From positions 1 to 42,391 of the forward strand of contig SUZW01000016.1 of NCBI GenBank assembly GCA_015059685.1: a stretch of DNA of 42,391 nt, in the 5' to 3' direction. Positions 34,536 to 42,391 of this stretch are shown one piece after another (position 1 is the first letter of the stretch; each line of letters starts with the position of its first letter). This DNA comes from Rikenellaceae bacterium. GTDB taxonomy: Bacteria; Bacteroidota; Bacteroidia; Bacteroidales; Rikenellaceae. The position numbers and the translations under genes were made by a program. The notes under the pieces are model-generated. The model had not been told where the DNA came from, ran no database searches, and saw nothing but the letters and a program-made list of their open reading frames with translations.

Positions 34536-35250
34536 TATACTCCAAAATCTCATTCAAGCCCGTAAACGATAGTTTACGAGGTGCAAATATCGCATTTTTA
34601 ATTCGATTAACAAAACTTTCGGCGTCGCCACCGCAAAAAATTACACTTTTTCCGCTATTTTCGCCACAGAAATGCGAAATATAGCCCTCTATTTCATAGA
34701 GCACACCCTGCATTACACCCTGCTCTATCGCCTCCACGGTCGAGTGTCCGACCCCTCCGTTTGGCTCCGTGGCACTACACAGTGGCAACGCTGCCGTATG
34801 TTCGTGTAGAGCCTTGAAACGCATCGCTACACCGAGAGATATATTTCCGCCCTTGAAGGCTCCGCCCTCAACCAAATCGAAGGTTATGGCACTTCCCATA
34901 TCCACTATCAGTGCATCCGTAATGCCGAGCCCCTTAACAGTACCCACTGCCGTAGCAATTCTGTCTGTTCCGAGTGTCACCCTCGAAGCGTACTCCACCT
35001 CGATAGGTACATCCGTCATCGAGGTAAAGTGCAGCACCTTATCCACCAAGCCTTTAAGGCTCTGACAGATACCCTCTGCGCCACCCCTTGTCGAGGCGAC
35101 AATGGCGTGTGTTACGGCATACTTCTCGACAAGCTCCTTGGCCACCGACACATCAAACTCGGCCAAAGCGTAGTCGCAAACGAGCTCCTTACTATCTACA
35201 ACGGCAATTTTACACAAAGTATTGCCCTCATCTACGATTAAATTTGCCAT
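34513..35250 (-). CDS. coaX: Type III pantothenate kinase
   Basis: 245 aa. First step of CoA synthesis: pantothenate to 4'-phosphopantothenate. Its ASKHA fold is shown by LIVDEGNTLCKIAVV at the N-terminus (phosphate-binding DxGNT) and ALIVDMGSAITFDLVEGGAFKGGNISLG (near 115-142), with LGTDRIA before it holding the catalytic Asp. GKSVIFCGGDAE follows near 210. The start codon directly follows a (C/T)ATTAGC heptamer array. The 3' end overlaps the OMP start, suggesting coupled translation. Confidence 0.95.
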   Translation of the reverse strand: MANLIVDEGNTLCKIAVVDSKELVCDYALAEFDVSVAKELVEKYAVTHAIVASTRGGAEGICQSLKGLVDKVLHFTSMTDVPIEVEYASRVTLGTDRIATAVGTVKGLGITDALIVDMGSAITFDLVEGGAFKGGNISLGVAMRFKALHEHTAALPLCSATEPNGGVGHSTVEAIEQGVMQGVLYEIEGYISHFCGENSGKSVIFCGGDAESFVNRIKNAIFAPRKLSFTGLNEILEYNVKKGNI

Positions 35251-35252
35251 AA

Positions 35253-35287
35253 ATTTAGCTATTAGCTATTAGCCATTGGCCATTAGC
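35253..35287. repeat. Heptanucleotide tandem repeat, (C/T)ATTAGC family, copy 2
   Basis: Five units in register: ATTTAGC, TATTAGC, TATTAGC, CATTGGC, CATTAGC. It fills the whole 39-nt gap between mfd and coaX, ending 2 nt from the coaX ATG, where a ribosome would bind. Confidence 0.88.
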
Positions 35288-35289
35288 TT

Positions 35290-38200
35290 TTATAAATTCT
35301 TCAAAATTTCAACAGCCGTTGCAATATCTGCCACTTGTCGTACTGTCATCTGCAACTTGCCATCCTTCTGCTTCAACACAAAGCGGTCGGGTTGTGCCGT
35401 AATCTTACGCAGCAACTCCATAAATATATCGCTACGATAGTATGGCGACTGCTCATCACCCACAAAGCGAACTATCATCAAGCCATTTTTGACCTTCACA
35501 CGCTCCATACCGAGGCGCATAGCCTCGTGTCGCAGTCGAACGGCATTCATCAGCTCCTTGGCCGCCTGCGGCATCTTGCCAAAGCGGTCCTCCAGCTCCG
35601 AGGTGAGGCGTACGATGGACTCCTCGTCGGCCAGAGCATCTATTCTACGGTACAACTTCAATCGCTCCGCCTGCTGACGCACATACTCCTCAGGCAACTC
35701 CGCATCGACCGAGAGTTCGAGTGTCACATCATCGACATAACACATATTCTCTACGGCTGTCTGCTCCTCGTGGCTCAAGCCTGCGACATCCAACCCCTCG
35801 GCACGCAACTCGGCAATAGCCTCGTTCAAAATTTTCTGATAGGTCTCAAAGCCTATATTTGCAATAAAGCCACTCTGCTCCGCACCAAGCAGATTTCCCG
35901 CACCTCGGATATCCAAATCCTGCATCGCAATATTGAAGCCCGAGCCCAAGTCCGAGAACTCCTCTATAGCCCTCAACCTGCGTCGTGCATCGCTCGAGAG
36001 TAGCTCATCGGGGCGTGAGAGCAGGTAACAATAGGCCTTTCTGTCGCTTCGTCCGACACGGCCACGCAGCTGGTGAAGGTTGCTCAAGCCAAAGCGGTCG
36101 GCATTGTTGATGATTATTGTATTCACATTCGGAATATCCACGCCACTCTCTACAATCGAGGTCGCAACCAGCACATCGTAGTCGTGGTAGATAAAGTCCA
36201 TAATAGTCTTTTCAAGCTCGGCAGGGCGCATCTGTCCGTGCGCCACAGCTACACGAGCCTCGGGGCACAAGCGCATCAGCATACCCTTGATATTCATCAA
36301 GTCTTCGACTCTGTTGTGGATGAAATAGACCTGACCATCACGCTGCAACTCCGCCTCCACAACCTCCTTCACCAACTCCTCGGAGAAGGTGTGTGACTCG
36401 GTCTCGATAGGGCGACGGTTTGGTGGCGGAGTCGAAATTATCGACAAATCACGAGAGCCCATCAACGAGAATTGCAGTGTTCGAGGGATAGGCGTAGCGG
36501 TCAGAGTCAGCGTATCTACGCTCACACGCAGCTGCGTAAGTTTCTCCTTCGCAGCAACGCCAAATCGCTGCTCCTCGTCAATAATCAGCAGGCCGAGGTC
36601 GTGAAATTCAACCCCCTTGCCGAGCATCTTGTGTGTACCTATCAGGATATCTATCTTGCCCGATTTGAGCTCCTCTAAAATTCGTGCCGTATCCTTGGCA
36701 CTCTTGGTGCGGTTGAGATACTCTATCGTTATCGGGAAGTCACGCAGTCGGCTCCTGAAGGAGCGATAGTGTTGCAGTGCCAATATCGTTGTCGGCACCA
36801 ACACCGCCACCTGCTTGCCATCGGTGGCCGCCTTAAAGGCTGCACGAATAGCCACCTCGGTCTTACCGAAGCCTACATCGCCACAGAGCAATCTATCCAT
36901 CGGGCGTTCCGACTCCATATCCCGCTTCACGGCCTCCGAAGCCCTCTGCTGGTCGGGCGTATCCTCCCACTCGAACGACGCCTCCAAAGCCTGCTGCAAG
37001 TAGCCATCGGGCGAGAAGGCGAAGCCCTCGCTCGCCTTACGCTTGGCGTAGAGCGCAATAAGTTCTCGTGAGATATCTTTGACCGCCTTCTTCGTGGCGT
37101 TCTTTATCTTCTGCCAAGCTCCGCTGCCGAGTTTATGCACCTTTGGTGCATCGTCATCACCACTCTTGTAGCGAGATATGCGGTGCAGCGAGTGCACATT
37201 CACAAGCAACACATCGCCATCACGATAGACCAACTTTATCGCCTCACGCAACTTACCACCATCATCGACCTTCACCAAGCCACCAAAGCGACCTATACCA
37301 TGGTCGATATGGGTGACATAGTCGCCCACCTGCAACGAGTTCAACTCGGCAATGGTCATCTGCTCGTCACGCTTTATCTGGCCATTTATCTTGTAGCGGT
37401 GGTAACGCTCGAAGAGTCGATGTTCGGCATATAGCGATATTTTGAGGTCGTGGTCGGTAAAGCCGTTGTTGAGCGTCAGTCGCTCCACCTCCAGCCCCGT
37501 AACATCACGCCCCGTGGCGTAGAGCAGCCCCTCCAAACGCTCCGCCTGCGCCCTATTCTCCGACATCAAGAGAGTCTTGTAGCCCCTCTCGTGCAACGAG
37601 ATAAGTTCGTCGGCAAAGATTTCAAAGTTTTTGTTAAAGCTATTTTGCGGTGCCGTATGGAAGAGTATGGTCTGCGATGCAGGTCGCTCCGCCAGAGTGT
37701 TTCGCAACACAACAATGTTCTTGTCTTCCACGCCCTCGAGCAACTCCTTGCGGGAGGTGAGTTTCGTTGCCGTATCCTCCGGCTCGTCGCTCTCCTGCAG
37801 CGCCTTACGACGAATATCATCGACTTTGTCCAAGACAAAATCGGCATCCGAGAACCAATATGTCGCCTCTCCCGACACAAACTTCGTAAGCGACACTCGT
37901 CGGCCCTCGCTGCGATTTATATTCGAGATGATATCGACCTCCTCGAGCCTGTCATTCGAGAGCTGGCTCGAGAGTTCAAATCGTCGTATCGACTCCACCT
38001 CATCATCAAAGAAGTCCAGACGATAGGGTTTGCTCTCCGAGTAGGAGAATATATCGACAATACCGCCTCGCACCGAGTATTGCCCCGGCTCATAGACAAA
38101 ATCGACCTTCTCGAAGCCGAGTGCCTGCACACTCGCCTCCAACTCCGCAACAGCTACACGCTGCCCCGTTGTAATGTGCAACGACTCGGCCGAAAGGCTC

Positions 38201-38604
38201 TCCTCGTCGGCCACCCTCTCGGCCAACGCCTCGGGGTAGGTCACAACGACAAGATACCCCTCCTCGAAGCGCCTTATGGCATTGAGAGCCGTGGTGCGCA
38301 TAACGACACTCTCGGCCTCCTCGACACCATAGACCACCGAGCGTTTATAGGCTGATGGGAAGAACAATATATGCTCCTCACCCAGCAGGGCGTAGAGGTC
38401 ATTCAGGGCGTATGCAGCCGCATCTCTATCCTCGCAAACAAGGATATGGCACCCCCCTCGACGAGCGATATAGGATGCCATATAAAACAAAAAAGCACCG
38501 CCGACCATCTCGTTGAGAAGGACGGTGCTGCCTTTTTTCTCCAACATCTTACCGAGCTGTTCTACCTGTGGCGAAGACTCGGCAAGCCTCAGTATTTTGT
38601 GCAT
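35290..38604 (-). CDS. mfd: Transcription-repair coupling factor Mfd
   Basis: 1104-aa ATP-dependent DNA translocase that removes stalled RNA polymerase and recruits UvrA. The N-terminal UvrB-like module (1-450) includes FDDEVESIRRFE; the RNAP-interacting CarD-like domain has VGDYVTHIDHGIGRFGGL near 435; the SF2 motor has Walker A LLCGDVGFGKTEVA near 575, DEEQ (LLIIDEEQRFG) near 675 and motif VI QLRGRVGRSDR near 850. The C-terminal TRCF domain covers the last 150 residues. All motor motifs are intact; slightly shorter than E. coli Mfd (1148). 15 nt after the RNase G/E gene. Confidence 0.97.
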   Translation of the reverse strand: MHKILRLAESSPQVEQLGKMLEKKGSTVLLNEMVGGAFLFYMASYIARRGGCHILVCEDRDAAAYALNDLYALLGEEHILFFPSAYKRSVVYGVEEAESVVMRTTALNAIRRFEEGYLVVVTYPEALAERVADEESLSAESLHITTGQRVAVAELEASVQALGFEKVDFVYEPGQYSVRGGIVDIFSYSESKPYRLDFFDDEVESIRRFELSSQLSNDRLEEVDIISNINRSEGRRVSLTKFVSGEATYWFSDADFVLDKVDDIRRKALQESDEPEDTATKLTSRKELLEGVEDKNIVVLRNTLAERPASQTILFHTAPQNSFNKNFEIFADELISLHERGYKTLLMSENRAQAERLEGLLYATGRDVTGLEVERLTLNNGFTDHDLKISLYAEHRLFERYHRYKINGQIKRDEQMTIAELNSLQVGDYVTHIDHGIGRFGGLVKVDDGGKLREAIKLVYRDGDVLLVNVHSLHRISRYKSGDDDAPKVHKLGSGAWQKIKNATKKAVKDISRELIALYAKRKASEGFAFSPDGYLQQALEASFEWEDTPDQQRASEAVKRDMESERPMDRLLCGDVGFGKTEVAIRAAFKAATDGKQVAVLVPTTILALQHYRSFRSRLRDFPITIEYLNRTKSAKDTARILEELKSGKIDILIGTHKMLGKGVEFHDLGLLIIDEEQRFGVAAKEKLTQLRVSVDTLTLTATPIPRTLQFSLMGSRDLSIISTPPPNRRPIETESHTFSEELVKEVVEAELQRDGQVYFIHNRVEDLMNIKGMLMRLCPEARVAVAHGQMRPAELEKTIMDFIYHDYDVLVATSIVESGVDIPNVNTIIINNADRFGLSNLHQLRGRVGRSDRKAYCYLLSRPDELLSSDARRRLRAIEEFSDLGSGFNIAMQDLDIRGAGNLLGAEQSGFIANIGFETYQKILNEAIAELRAEGLDVAGLSHEEQTAVENMCYVDDVTLELSVDAELPEEYVRQQAERLKLYRRIDALADEESIVRLTSELEDRFGKMPQAAKELMNAVRLRHEAMRLGMERVKVKNGLMIVRFVGDEQSPYYRSDIFMELLRKITAQPDRFVLKQKDGKLQMTVRQVADIATAVEILKNL

Positions 38605-38619
38605 ATAGATAAGTGTTAC

Positions 38620-40206
38620 CTATCGCTTTTTCTTCGAGTTGCCGGATTTGCTGACATTCAGAATATCACGACCCTCCTTGTCCTGATAGTGGACATCTAT
38701 CATACCCACGCTCTGGTCAGCTACAACCTTGATGCGAGCCTTGTATCGCCACGACCACTTGCGACGCAACGACCAAAAGCCCTTCTTGAGGAAGGCTGCA
38801 ACATAGGGGCTTACGACAAGGCGCACGAAACGATGTTTGCGCTCCAGGGTAAGCAGTGATATCTGATTTTCGATTTTACGGTCGAGCAATACCGTAGGCT
38901 CCACTCTTCCCGAACCACCGCAAGTTGGGCAGATATCCTCCGTATTGTGCACAGCCACAGGGCGTATGCGCTGACGAGTAATCTGCATCAAACCAAACTT
39001 CGACAACGGAAGTATCGTATGCTTTGCCTTATCCGTAGCCATAAGTCGCTGCATCTCCTCGTACAAGAGCTGGCGATTTTGCGACTTATGCAAATCTATA
39101 AAATCGACAATGACTATACCGCCCCAGTCACGCAGTCTTATCTGGCGTGCTATCTCGGTTGCGGCGGCGAGGTTTACCTCCATTGCCGTCTGTTCCTGAT
39201 TATCTTCGGCCTTGGTGCGGTTTCCCGAATTGACATCTATGACATGCATAGCCTCGGTGGACTCCATAATAAGGTAGGCTCCACGCTTCAGCGATACATA
39301 CTTTGCGAACAGCGACTTTATCTGTCGCGATATATCGAAGTTGTCAAAAATAGGCACCGTGCCTCGATATAACTTTACGATGCGCTCCTTCTCGGCATCG
39401 ACTGCTCGAACATAGGTACAAATCTCGTTATACATCGCCTCGTCATCGACACATATCTGCGAGAATGTGCCATCGAGCGTATCACGAATAATGGTATTCG
39501 CTCTGTTCATCTCGCCCATCAAGAGTGCCGGAGCTGTGCGCTTGCGGATCTGCTGACAGGTCTTGCGCCACTTCTCTACGGCTGCCAAGATATCCTGCTC
39601 GATATCCAGATCCGAAGCATTCACCGCTGCCGTGCGAATTATCACGCCAAAGTTCTTTGGCAGGACACCCGCAGCAACACGCTTCAGTCGCTTCTTCTCC
39701 TCGTTGGAGCGAATTTTCTGTGAGATAAGTACCTTCGAAGTAAATGGTATGAGAACAATATTTCGACCCGCAAGCGATATGTCGGCAGTGAGGCGTGGTC
39801 CCTTGGTCGATATAGCCTCCTTGGCTATCTGCACCATAACCAACTGTCCTACCTGCAGATGCGAAGTTATCTTACCACCCTTCTCGACCTCACCTGCGGG
39901 GTCAATCTTCATCGTATCGAGGCGCAGACCTCGATTTCCGGGCTGGTAACTCTTCACAATCTTGTTTAGCGAGTTGATGTGAGTTCCCAAATCTTGGTAG
40001 TGGATAAAGGCATCGCGCTCGTGACCAATATTCACGAATGCGGCATTGAGTCCGGGCATAATCTTATGCACCTTACCGAGATAGATATCCCCAACCGCAA
40101 AGCCGGTATGTGCGACCTCGCGATTTAGTTCGACCAACACTCTGTCCTCACAGAGCGCAATGTTGATTTCGGTCGAAGTTACATTAACAAATAGTTCTCG
40201 ATTCAT
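38620..40206 (-). CDS. rng: Ribonuclease G/E
   Basis: 528 aa endoribonuclease for rRNA 5' processing and mRNA decay. An S1 RNA-binding domain occupies about 30-130 (VGDIYLGKVHKIMPGLNAAFV, interrupted as usual in Bacteroidetes). The DNase I-like catalytic domain has HVIDVNSGNRTK and IVIVDFIDL, which provide the two Mg-binding Asp residues. The zinc-link CPTCGG near 425 holds the dimer. There is no long RNase E-type degradosome tail, so it is of G type or a short E. The 5' leader contains the heptamer array and the second palindromic element. Confidence 0.94.
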   Translation of the reverse strand: MNRELFVNVTSTEINIALCEDRVLVELNREVAHTGFAVGDIYLGKVHKIMPGLNAAFVNIGHERDAFIHYQDLGTHINSLNKIVKSYQPGNRGLRLDTMKIDPAGEVEKGGKITSHLQVGQLVMVQIAKEAISTKGPRLTADISLAGRNIVLIPFTSKVLISQKIRSNEEKKRLKRVAAGVLPKNFGVIIRTAAVNASDLDIEQDILAAVEKWRKTCQQIRKRTAPALLMGEMNRANTIIRDTLDGTFSQICVDDEAMYNEICTYVRAVDAEKERIVKLYRGTVPIFDNFDISRQIKSLFAKYVSLKRGAYLIMESTEAMHVIDVNSGNRTKAEDNQEQTAMEVNLAAATEIARQIRLRDWGGIVIVDFIDLHKSQNRQLLYEEMQRLMATDKAKHTILPLSKFGLMQITRQRIRPVAVHNTEDICPTCGGSGRVEPTVLLDRKIENQISLLTLERKHRFVRLVVSPYVAAFLKKGFWSLRRKWSWRYKARIKVVADQSVGMIDVHYQDKEGRDILNVSKSGNSKKKR

Positions 40207-40221
40207 CTTTCAGTGCAAAAA

Positions 40222-40256
40222 ATTTAGCCATTAGCTGTTAGCCATTAGCTATTAGC
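40222..40256. repeat. Heptanucleotide tandem repeat, (C/T)ATTAGC family, copy 3
   Basis: Five units in register: ATTTAGC, CATTAGC, TGTTAGC, CATTAGC, TATTAGC. It ends 16 nt upstream of the RNase G/E start codon, in the same strand sense relative to the gene as copies 1 and 2. Confidence 0.88.
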
Positions 40257-40279
40257 TTTTTAGGGCTGGAGGGTAATTC

Positions 40280-40402
40280 AAAATCGTCAATGATGAGATT
40301 ATTTTTGTGCAAGACAAGGCGACAAAACCGCAGCATAGTAAACCTATGTGAGGATTTTGGCGACCGCAGGCTCGTGCAAAAAGAACTCATCAGAACGATT
40401 TT
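40280..40402. repeat. 125-bp palindromic dispersed element, copy 2 (123 bp)
   Basis: Same orientation and layout as the element at 11182-11306: ends AAAATCG/CGATTTT, TGATGAG/CTCATCA and TTTTTGTGC/GTGCAAAAA, and an identical apical CATAG-TAAAC-CTATG. Differences from copy 1 concentrate in the middle of the stem and include paired changes (C328 with G353, against G231 with C256; G313 with C371, against A216 with T274). It lies between the mS38-like gene and the RNase G/E leader. Confidence 0.87.
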
Positions 40403-40433
40403 CCCCTCCTCAACCCAAAACTTTCTAAATAGG

Positions 40434-40468
40434 TAACGCTAAGAGGCTTATCGGCACCCTTAGCGTTA
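40434..40468 (-). terminator. Hairpin downstream of the HU/mS38-like genes, possible terminator
   Basis: Perfect 10-bp stem TAACGCTAAG / CTTAGCGTTA with a 15-nt loop, 20 nt after the mini-gene stop. On the minus strand it is not followed by a T-run, so it may protect the mRNA 3' end rather than terminate efficiently. Confidence 0.55.
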
Positions 40469-40488
40469 AAACCTATGCGAAGCAGTTA

Positions 40489-40578
40489 CTACTTCTTCTT
40501 GTGACGGTCCTTACGCAGACGCTTCTTGCGCTTGTGCGTTGCCATCTTGTGTCGCTTGTGCTTCTTTCCGTTTGGCAT
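40489..40578 (-). CDS. 29-aa AURKAIP1/COX24-domain (mS38-like) basic protein
   Basis: Very short ORF starting MPNGKKHKRHKM and ending DRHKKK; 17 of 29 residues are K, R or H. This matches the bacterial AURKAIP1/COX24 (DUF1713) proteins kept in Bacteroidetes, whose mitochondrial relative mS38 is a small-subunit ribosomal protein. The start ATG lies 24 nt after the HU stop in the same strand, so the two are probably one transcript. Ribosome binding is inferred from the family and charge. Easily missed by gene callers because of its size. Confidence 0.85.
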   Translation of the reverse strand: MPNGKKHKRHKMATHKRKKRLRKDRHKKK

Positions 40579-40602
40579 AGTTGTAATGTTTTATGGTTTA
40601 TC

Positions 40603-40875
40603 TTACTTAATCTTCGCTACAAACGACTTCGCAGGCTTGAAAGCCGGGATGTTGTGTGCAGGAATAGTGATTGTTGTATTCTTCGAGATGTTGCGAGCCA
40701 CCTTCTCAGCACGAGTCTTGATGATGAACGAACCAAAGCCACGGAGATATACATTCTCGTTCTTCTCCAACGAGCCCTTAACCTCGTCCATAAAAGCATC
40801 TACAATGGTCTGAATTTGTGTCTTCTCAACACCTGTCTTTTTAGCGATTTCGCTAACGATATCTGCTTTTGTCAT
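40603..40875 (-). CDS. HU-family DNA-binding protein
   Basis: 90 aa nucleoid protein. Helical dimer part MTKADIVSEIAKKTGV..., then the GFGSF turn (residues 47-51) and the DNA-intercalating beta-arm with ITIPAHNIPAFKPAKSF. Full length. IHF versus HU cannot be separated from one subunit; HU is more likely. Its own promoter is at 40933. Confidence 0.95.
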   Translation of the reverse strand: MTKADIVSEIAKKTGVEKTQIQTIVDAFMDEVKGSLEKNENVYLRGFGSFIIKTRAEKVARNISKNTTITIPAHNIPAFKPAKSFVAKIK

Positions 40876-40932
40876 AACTATAGAAATTTATAAATCGTTA
40901 TTAAAAAATACTCTCTTTCCAATTTTCGGCCA

Positions 40933-40964
40933 CAAATATACATTTTATTTGCCAACCGAGCAAA
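40933..40964 (-). promoter_or_regulatory. Promoter of the HU/mS38-like operon
   Basis: Minus strand: TTTG (CAAA at 40961-40964), 20 nt, TATATTTG (CAAATATA at 40933-40940). The predicted leader is about 50 nt. Confidence 0.75.
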
Positions 40965-41036
40965 ATTTTCGGCTACTTTTTACAAAATTAGATATTTAGC
41001 ACCTTTTGTGCCACACCCTTTTTGCAATTTTCAAAT

Positions 41037-41444
41037 CTATATGCGGTTAAATGCCATGGCCAACCCCTCGACAGCCTGATCCAAGCCCTTCTGCAGTTTG
41101 CCGCCTATCATCATTCGCATCATCATATTCAGCTCGGCATGCAGCACCAATCTTATGCGTGTATCGCACTCCGACACCTCGTGCAGCTGTATCCAGAACG
41201 AGAAGTCCATAGGCACCGAACCGCCATCACCCGAGATTTTGACATGTTTATTCTCTACCTTATCCACCATACGCAAAGCAACCGTGAAGCCCTTGAACTT
41301 AAAGGAACAGCTATCCTCGGTAGCCTGCCACTCCTCCACCTTATCGGCTACGGCCGGTGTGAGGAGCGAGAAGTTGGAAATAAGCGGAAAAATTCGTGCC
41401 GCTGAGTGGTGTATCTGTTGTTGTTTGCTGATATACTCCTGCAT
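41037..41444 (-). CDS. SRPBCC/START-like domain protein
   Basis: 135 aa cytoplasmic protein. The N-terminal ISKQQQIHHSAARIFPLISNF and middle FKGFTVALRMVDKVE and FWIQLHEVS match the Bet v 1-like START fold, which forms a cavity for a small hydrophobic ligand; the amphipathic C-terminal helix is GGKLQKGLDQAVEGLAMAF. The ligand is unknown. Single gene with a minus-strand -7 element (CAAAGATA at 41469-41476), 25 nt from its ATG. Confidence 0.82.
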   Translation of the reverse strand: MQEYISKQQQIHHSAARIFPLISNFSLLTPAVADKVEEWQATEDSCSFKFKGFTVALRMVDKVENKHVKISGDGGSVPMDFSFWIQLHEVSECDTRIRLVLHAELNMMMRMMIGGKLQKGLDQAVEGLAMAFNRI

Positions 41445-41468
41445 CTTTAACCCTGCTTAAATTCACGG

Positions 41469-41476
41469 CAAAGATA
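41469..41476 (-). promoter_or_regulatory. -7 element of the SRPBCC gene
   Basis: CAAAGATA, i.e. TATCTTTG on the minus strand. The -33 zone has no exact TTTG. Confidence 0.5.
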
Positions 41477-41539
41477 ATATTTTTCTTTGAAATAGCGATT
41501 TTGGTACGACCTAAGCTGTTATTTTTTCTATATTTTTTC

Positions 41540-41547
41540 TATATTTG
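41540..41547 (+). promoter_or_regulatory. -7 element of the glycerophosphodiesterase gene
   Basis: TATATTTG, 71 nt before the ATG; it follows a direct repeat of TTTTTTCTATA. TGTT lies 19 nt upstream as a poor -33. Confidence 0.5.
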
Positions 41548-41617
41548 TAGGGTTTTTGCAGTGATACTATTCCAATTTGCACCACAACGGACAATTTAAT
41601 TATAAAACCGAATGTAT

Positions 41618-42391
41618 ATGAAACGCTTATTAACACTTACACTTGCCGTTATGACTATCATTTCAGCCTCGGCGCAGTACAAAGCTCCAAAGATTATCGC
41701 CCATCGTGGTTTCCACGCCACAGAGGGGGCTGCACGCAACTCACTCAACGCCTTGAAGGCGGCACAGAAGGCCAAACTCTGGGGCTCGGAGTGCGATATC
41801 CAGCTCACCAAAGATGGCGAAGTTCTCGTCGTTCACGGACCTTGGCATCCGGGGGGAATAAAGGGCGAAAATCGAGTAAATGTCAATACCAGCAACAAGG
41901 CTGATGTTCAGGCTATTTTGCTAACAAGTGGCGAGATAGTGCCAACCCTCGACGAGTACCTCCAACAGATGACCAAGTCGAAGAAGACGAAGCTCATAAT
42001 CGAGATTAAGGACCAGCTCACACCGCAGCTCGAGACCGAGATTGTCGAGAAGACGCTCGCCAAAGTTGCCGCATACGGCTTGGAGGATATGGTCGAGTAT
42101 ATCGCCTTCCGCCCTTGGGTATGTACCGAGCTTGCCCGCTTGGCACCAAAGGGTACAAAGATTGCCTACCTCAACGGCAACTACACTCCAAGATACTGCA
42201 AAGCTATGGGTTGTGCCGGCATCGACTACAACTTCCGAGTATTGAAGAAACGACCACAGTGGATCAAGGAGAGCCACGACCTCGGTATGTATGTGAATGC
42301 TTGGACCGTAAACAAGGAGGAGGATATTCGTTGGTGCATCGAGAATGGTGTCGATTATATCACCACCGACGACCCGATGCTTCCAAGAAGC
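41618..42391 (+). CDS. Glycerophosphodiester phosphodiesterase (3' end cut by window)
   Basis: 258 codons visible, with no stop before the edge. Start at 41618 (MKRLLTLTLAV) gives a Sec signal ending ASAQ; an ATG two codons upstream is possible. GDPD motifs: IAHRGFH (catalytic His-Arg) near 28, SECDIQLTKDGEVLVVHG (metal Glu/Asp and second catalytic His), LIIEIKD near 125, and the C-terminal MYVNAWTVNKEEDIRW and VDYITTDDP. It hydrolyses glycerophosphodiesters to glycerol-3-phosphate and an alcohol, probably in the periplasm. From the motif positions only a few residues are likely missing at the C-terminus. Confidence 0.92.
   Translation, partial: MKRLLTLTLAVMTIISASAQYKAPKIIAHRGFHATEGAARNSLNALKAAQKAKLWGSECDIQLTKDGEVLVVHGPWHPGGIKGENRVNVNTSNKADVQAILLTSGEIVPTLDEYLQQMTKSKKTKLIIEIKDQLTPQLETEIVEKTLAKVAAYGLEDMVEYIAFRPWVCTELARLAPKGTKIAYLNGNYTPRYCKAMGCAGIDYNFRVLKKRPQWIKESHDLGMYVNAWTVNKEEDIRWCIENGVDYITTDDPMLPRS

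Overview
The window looks like a chromosomal segment of a gut-type Bacteroidales bacterium. The evidence is the Bacteroidetes -7 promoter element (TAnnTTTG) at many starts, the near absence of Shine-Dalgarno sequences, and A-rich leaders. Many N-termini are lipoprotein or Sec signals. There is also the phylum-typical gene run coaX - beta-barrel OMP - TPR protein - lptC - corC-like - ppiD. The genus cannot be fixed from the sequence; Rikenellaceae/Alistipes-like is a guess. No phage, IS transposase or CRISPR array is visible.

Layout. (1) 1-4911, minus: a tetR-tolC-MFP-RND multidrug-efflux operon behind a textbook promoter; the RND pump runs off the left edge. (2) 5114-10852, plus: an ABC exporter, an HPr-kinase-like ATPase and a Sec11/SipW-type S26 peptidase overlap each other, followed closely by a NahK-like sugar kinase, a CBM9-like protein and an alpha/beta-hydrolase lipoprotein. 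(3) 10853-11306: no gene, but a terminator, an array of seven GGGG-hairpin units resembling REP/BIME elements, and a 125-bp palindromic element. (4) 11305-16053: a DUF4015 glycosidase-like lipoprotein (minus), tRNA-Arg(CCT) with an inverted copy of its own 3' end behind its terminator, and pyruvate phosphate dikinase (minus). (5) 16619-21920, plus: two related lipoproteins, the first interrupted at a G9 tract just after its lipobox, then a sialate O-acetylesterase and a MINPP-type histidine phosphatase. (6) 27490-21990, minus: trkA, deoxynucleoside kinase, RsmF-type methyltransferase, MerR regulator, Nif3-like protein and a zinc-ribbon coiled-coil protein. (7) 40875-27684, minus: HU, a 29-aa mS38-like mini-protein, RNase G/E, mfd, coaX, OMP, TPR, lptC, corC-like and ppiD. 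(8) The right end holds a SRPBCC/START-like protein (minus) and an incomplete glycerophosphodiester phosphodiesterase (plus).

Most of the coding content is conventional. The unusual material is mostly non-coding or regulatory: the hairpin array, a second copy of the 125-bp palindrome at 40280 with compensatory base changes, two families of 7-nt tandem repeats (one always just upstream of a start codon), the homopolymer-interrupted lipoprotein, the tRNA 3'-end inverted repeat, and the compact ABC/HprK-like/S26 cassette with no obvious substrate.
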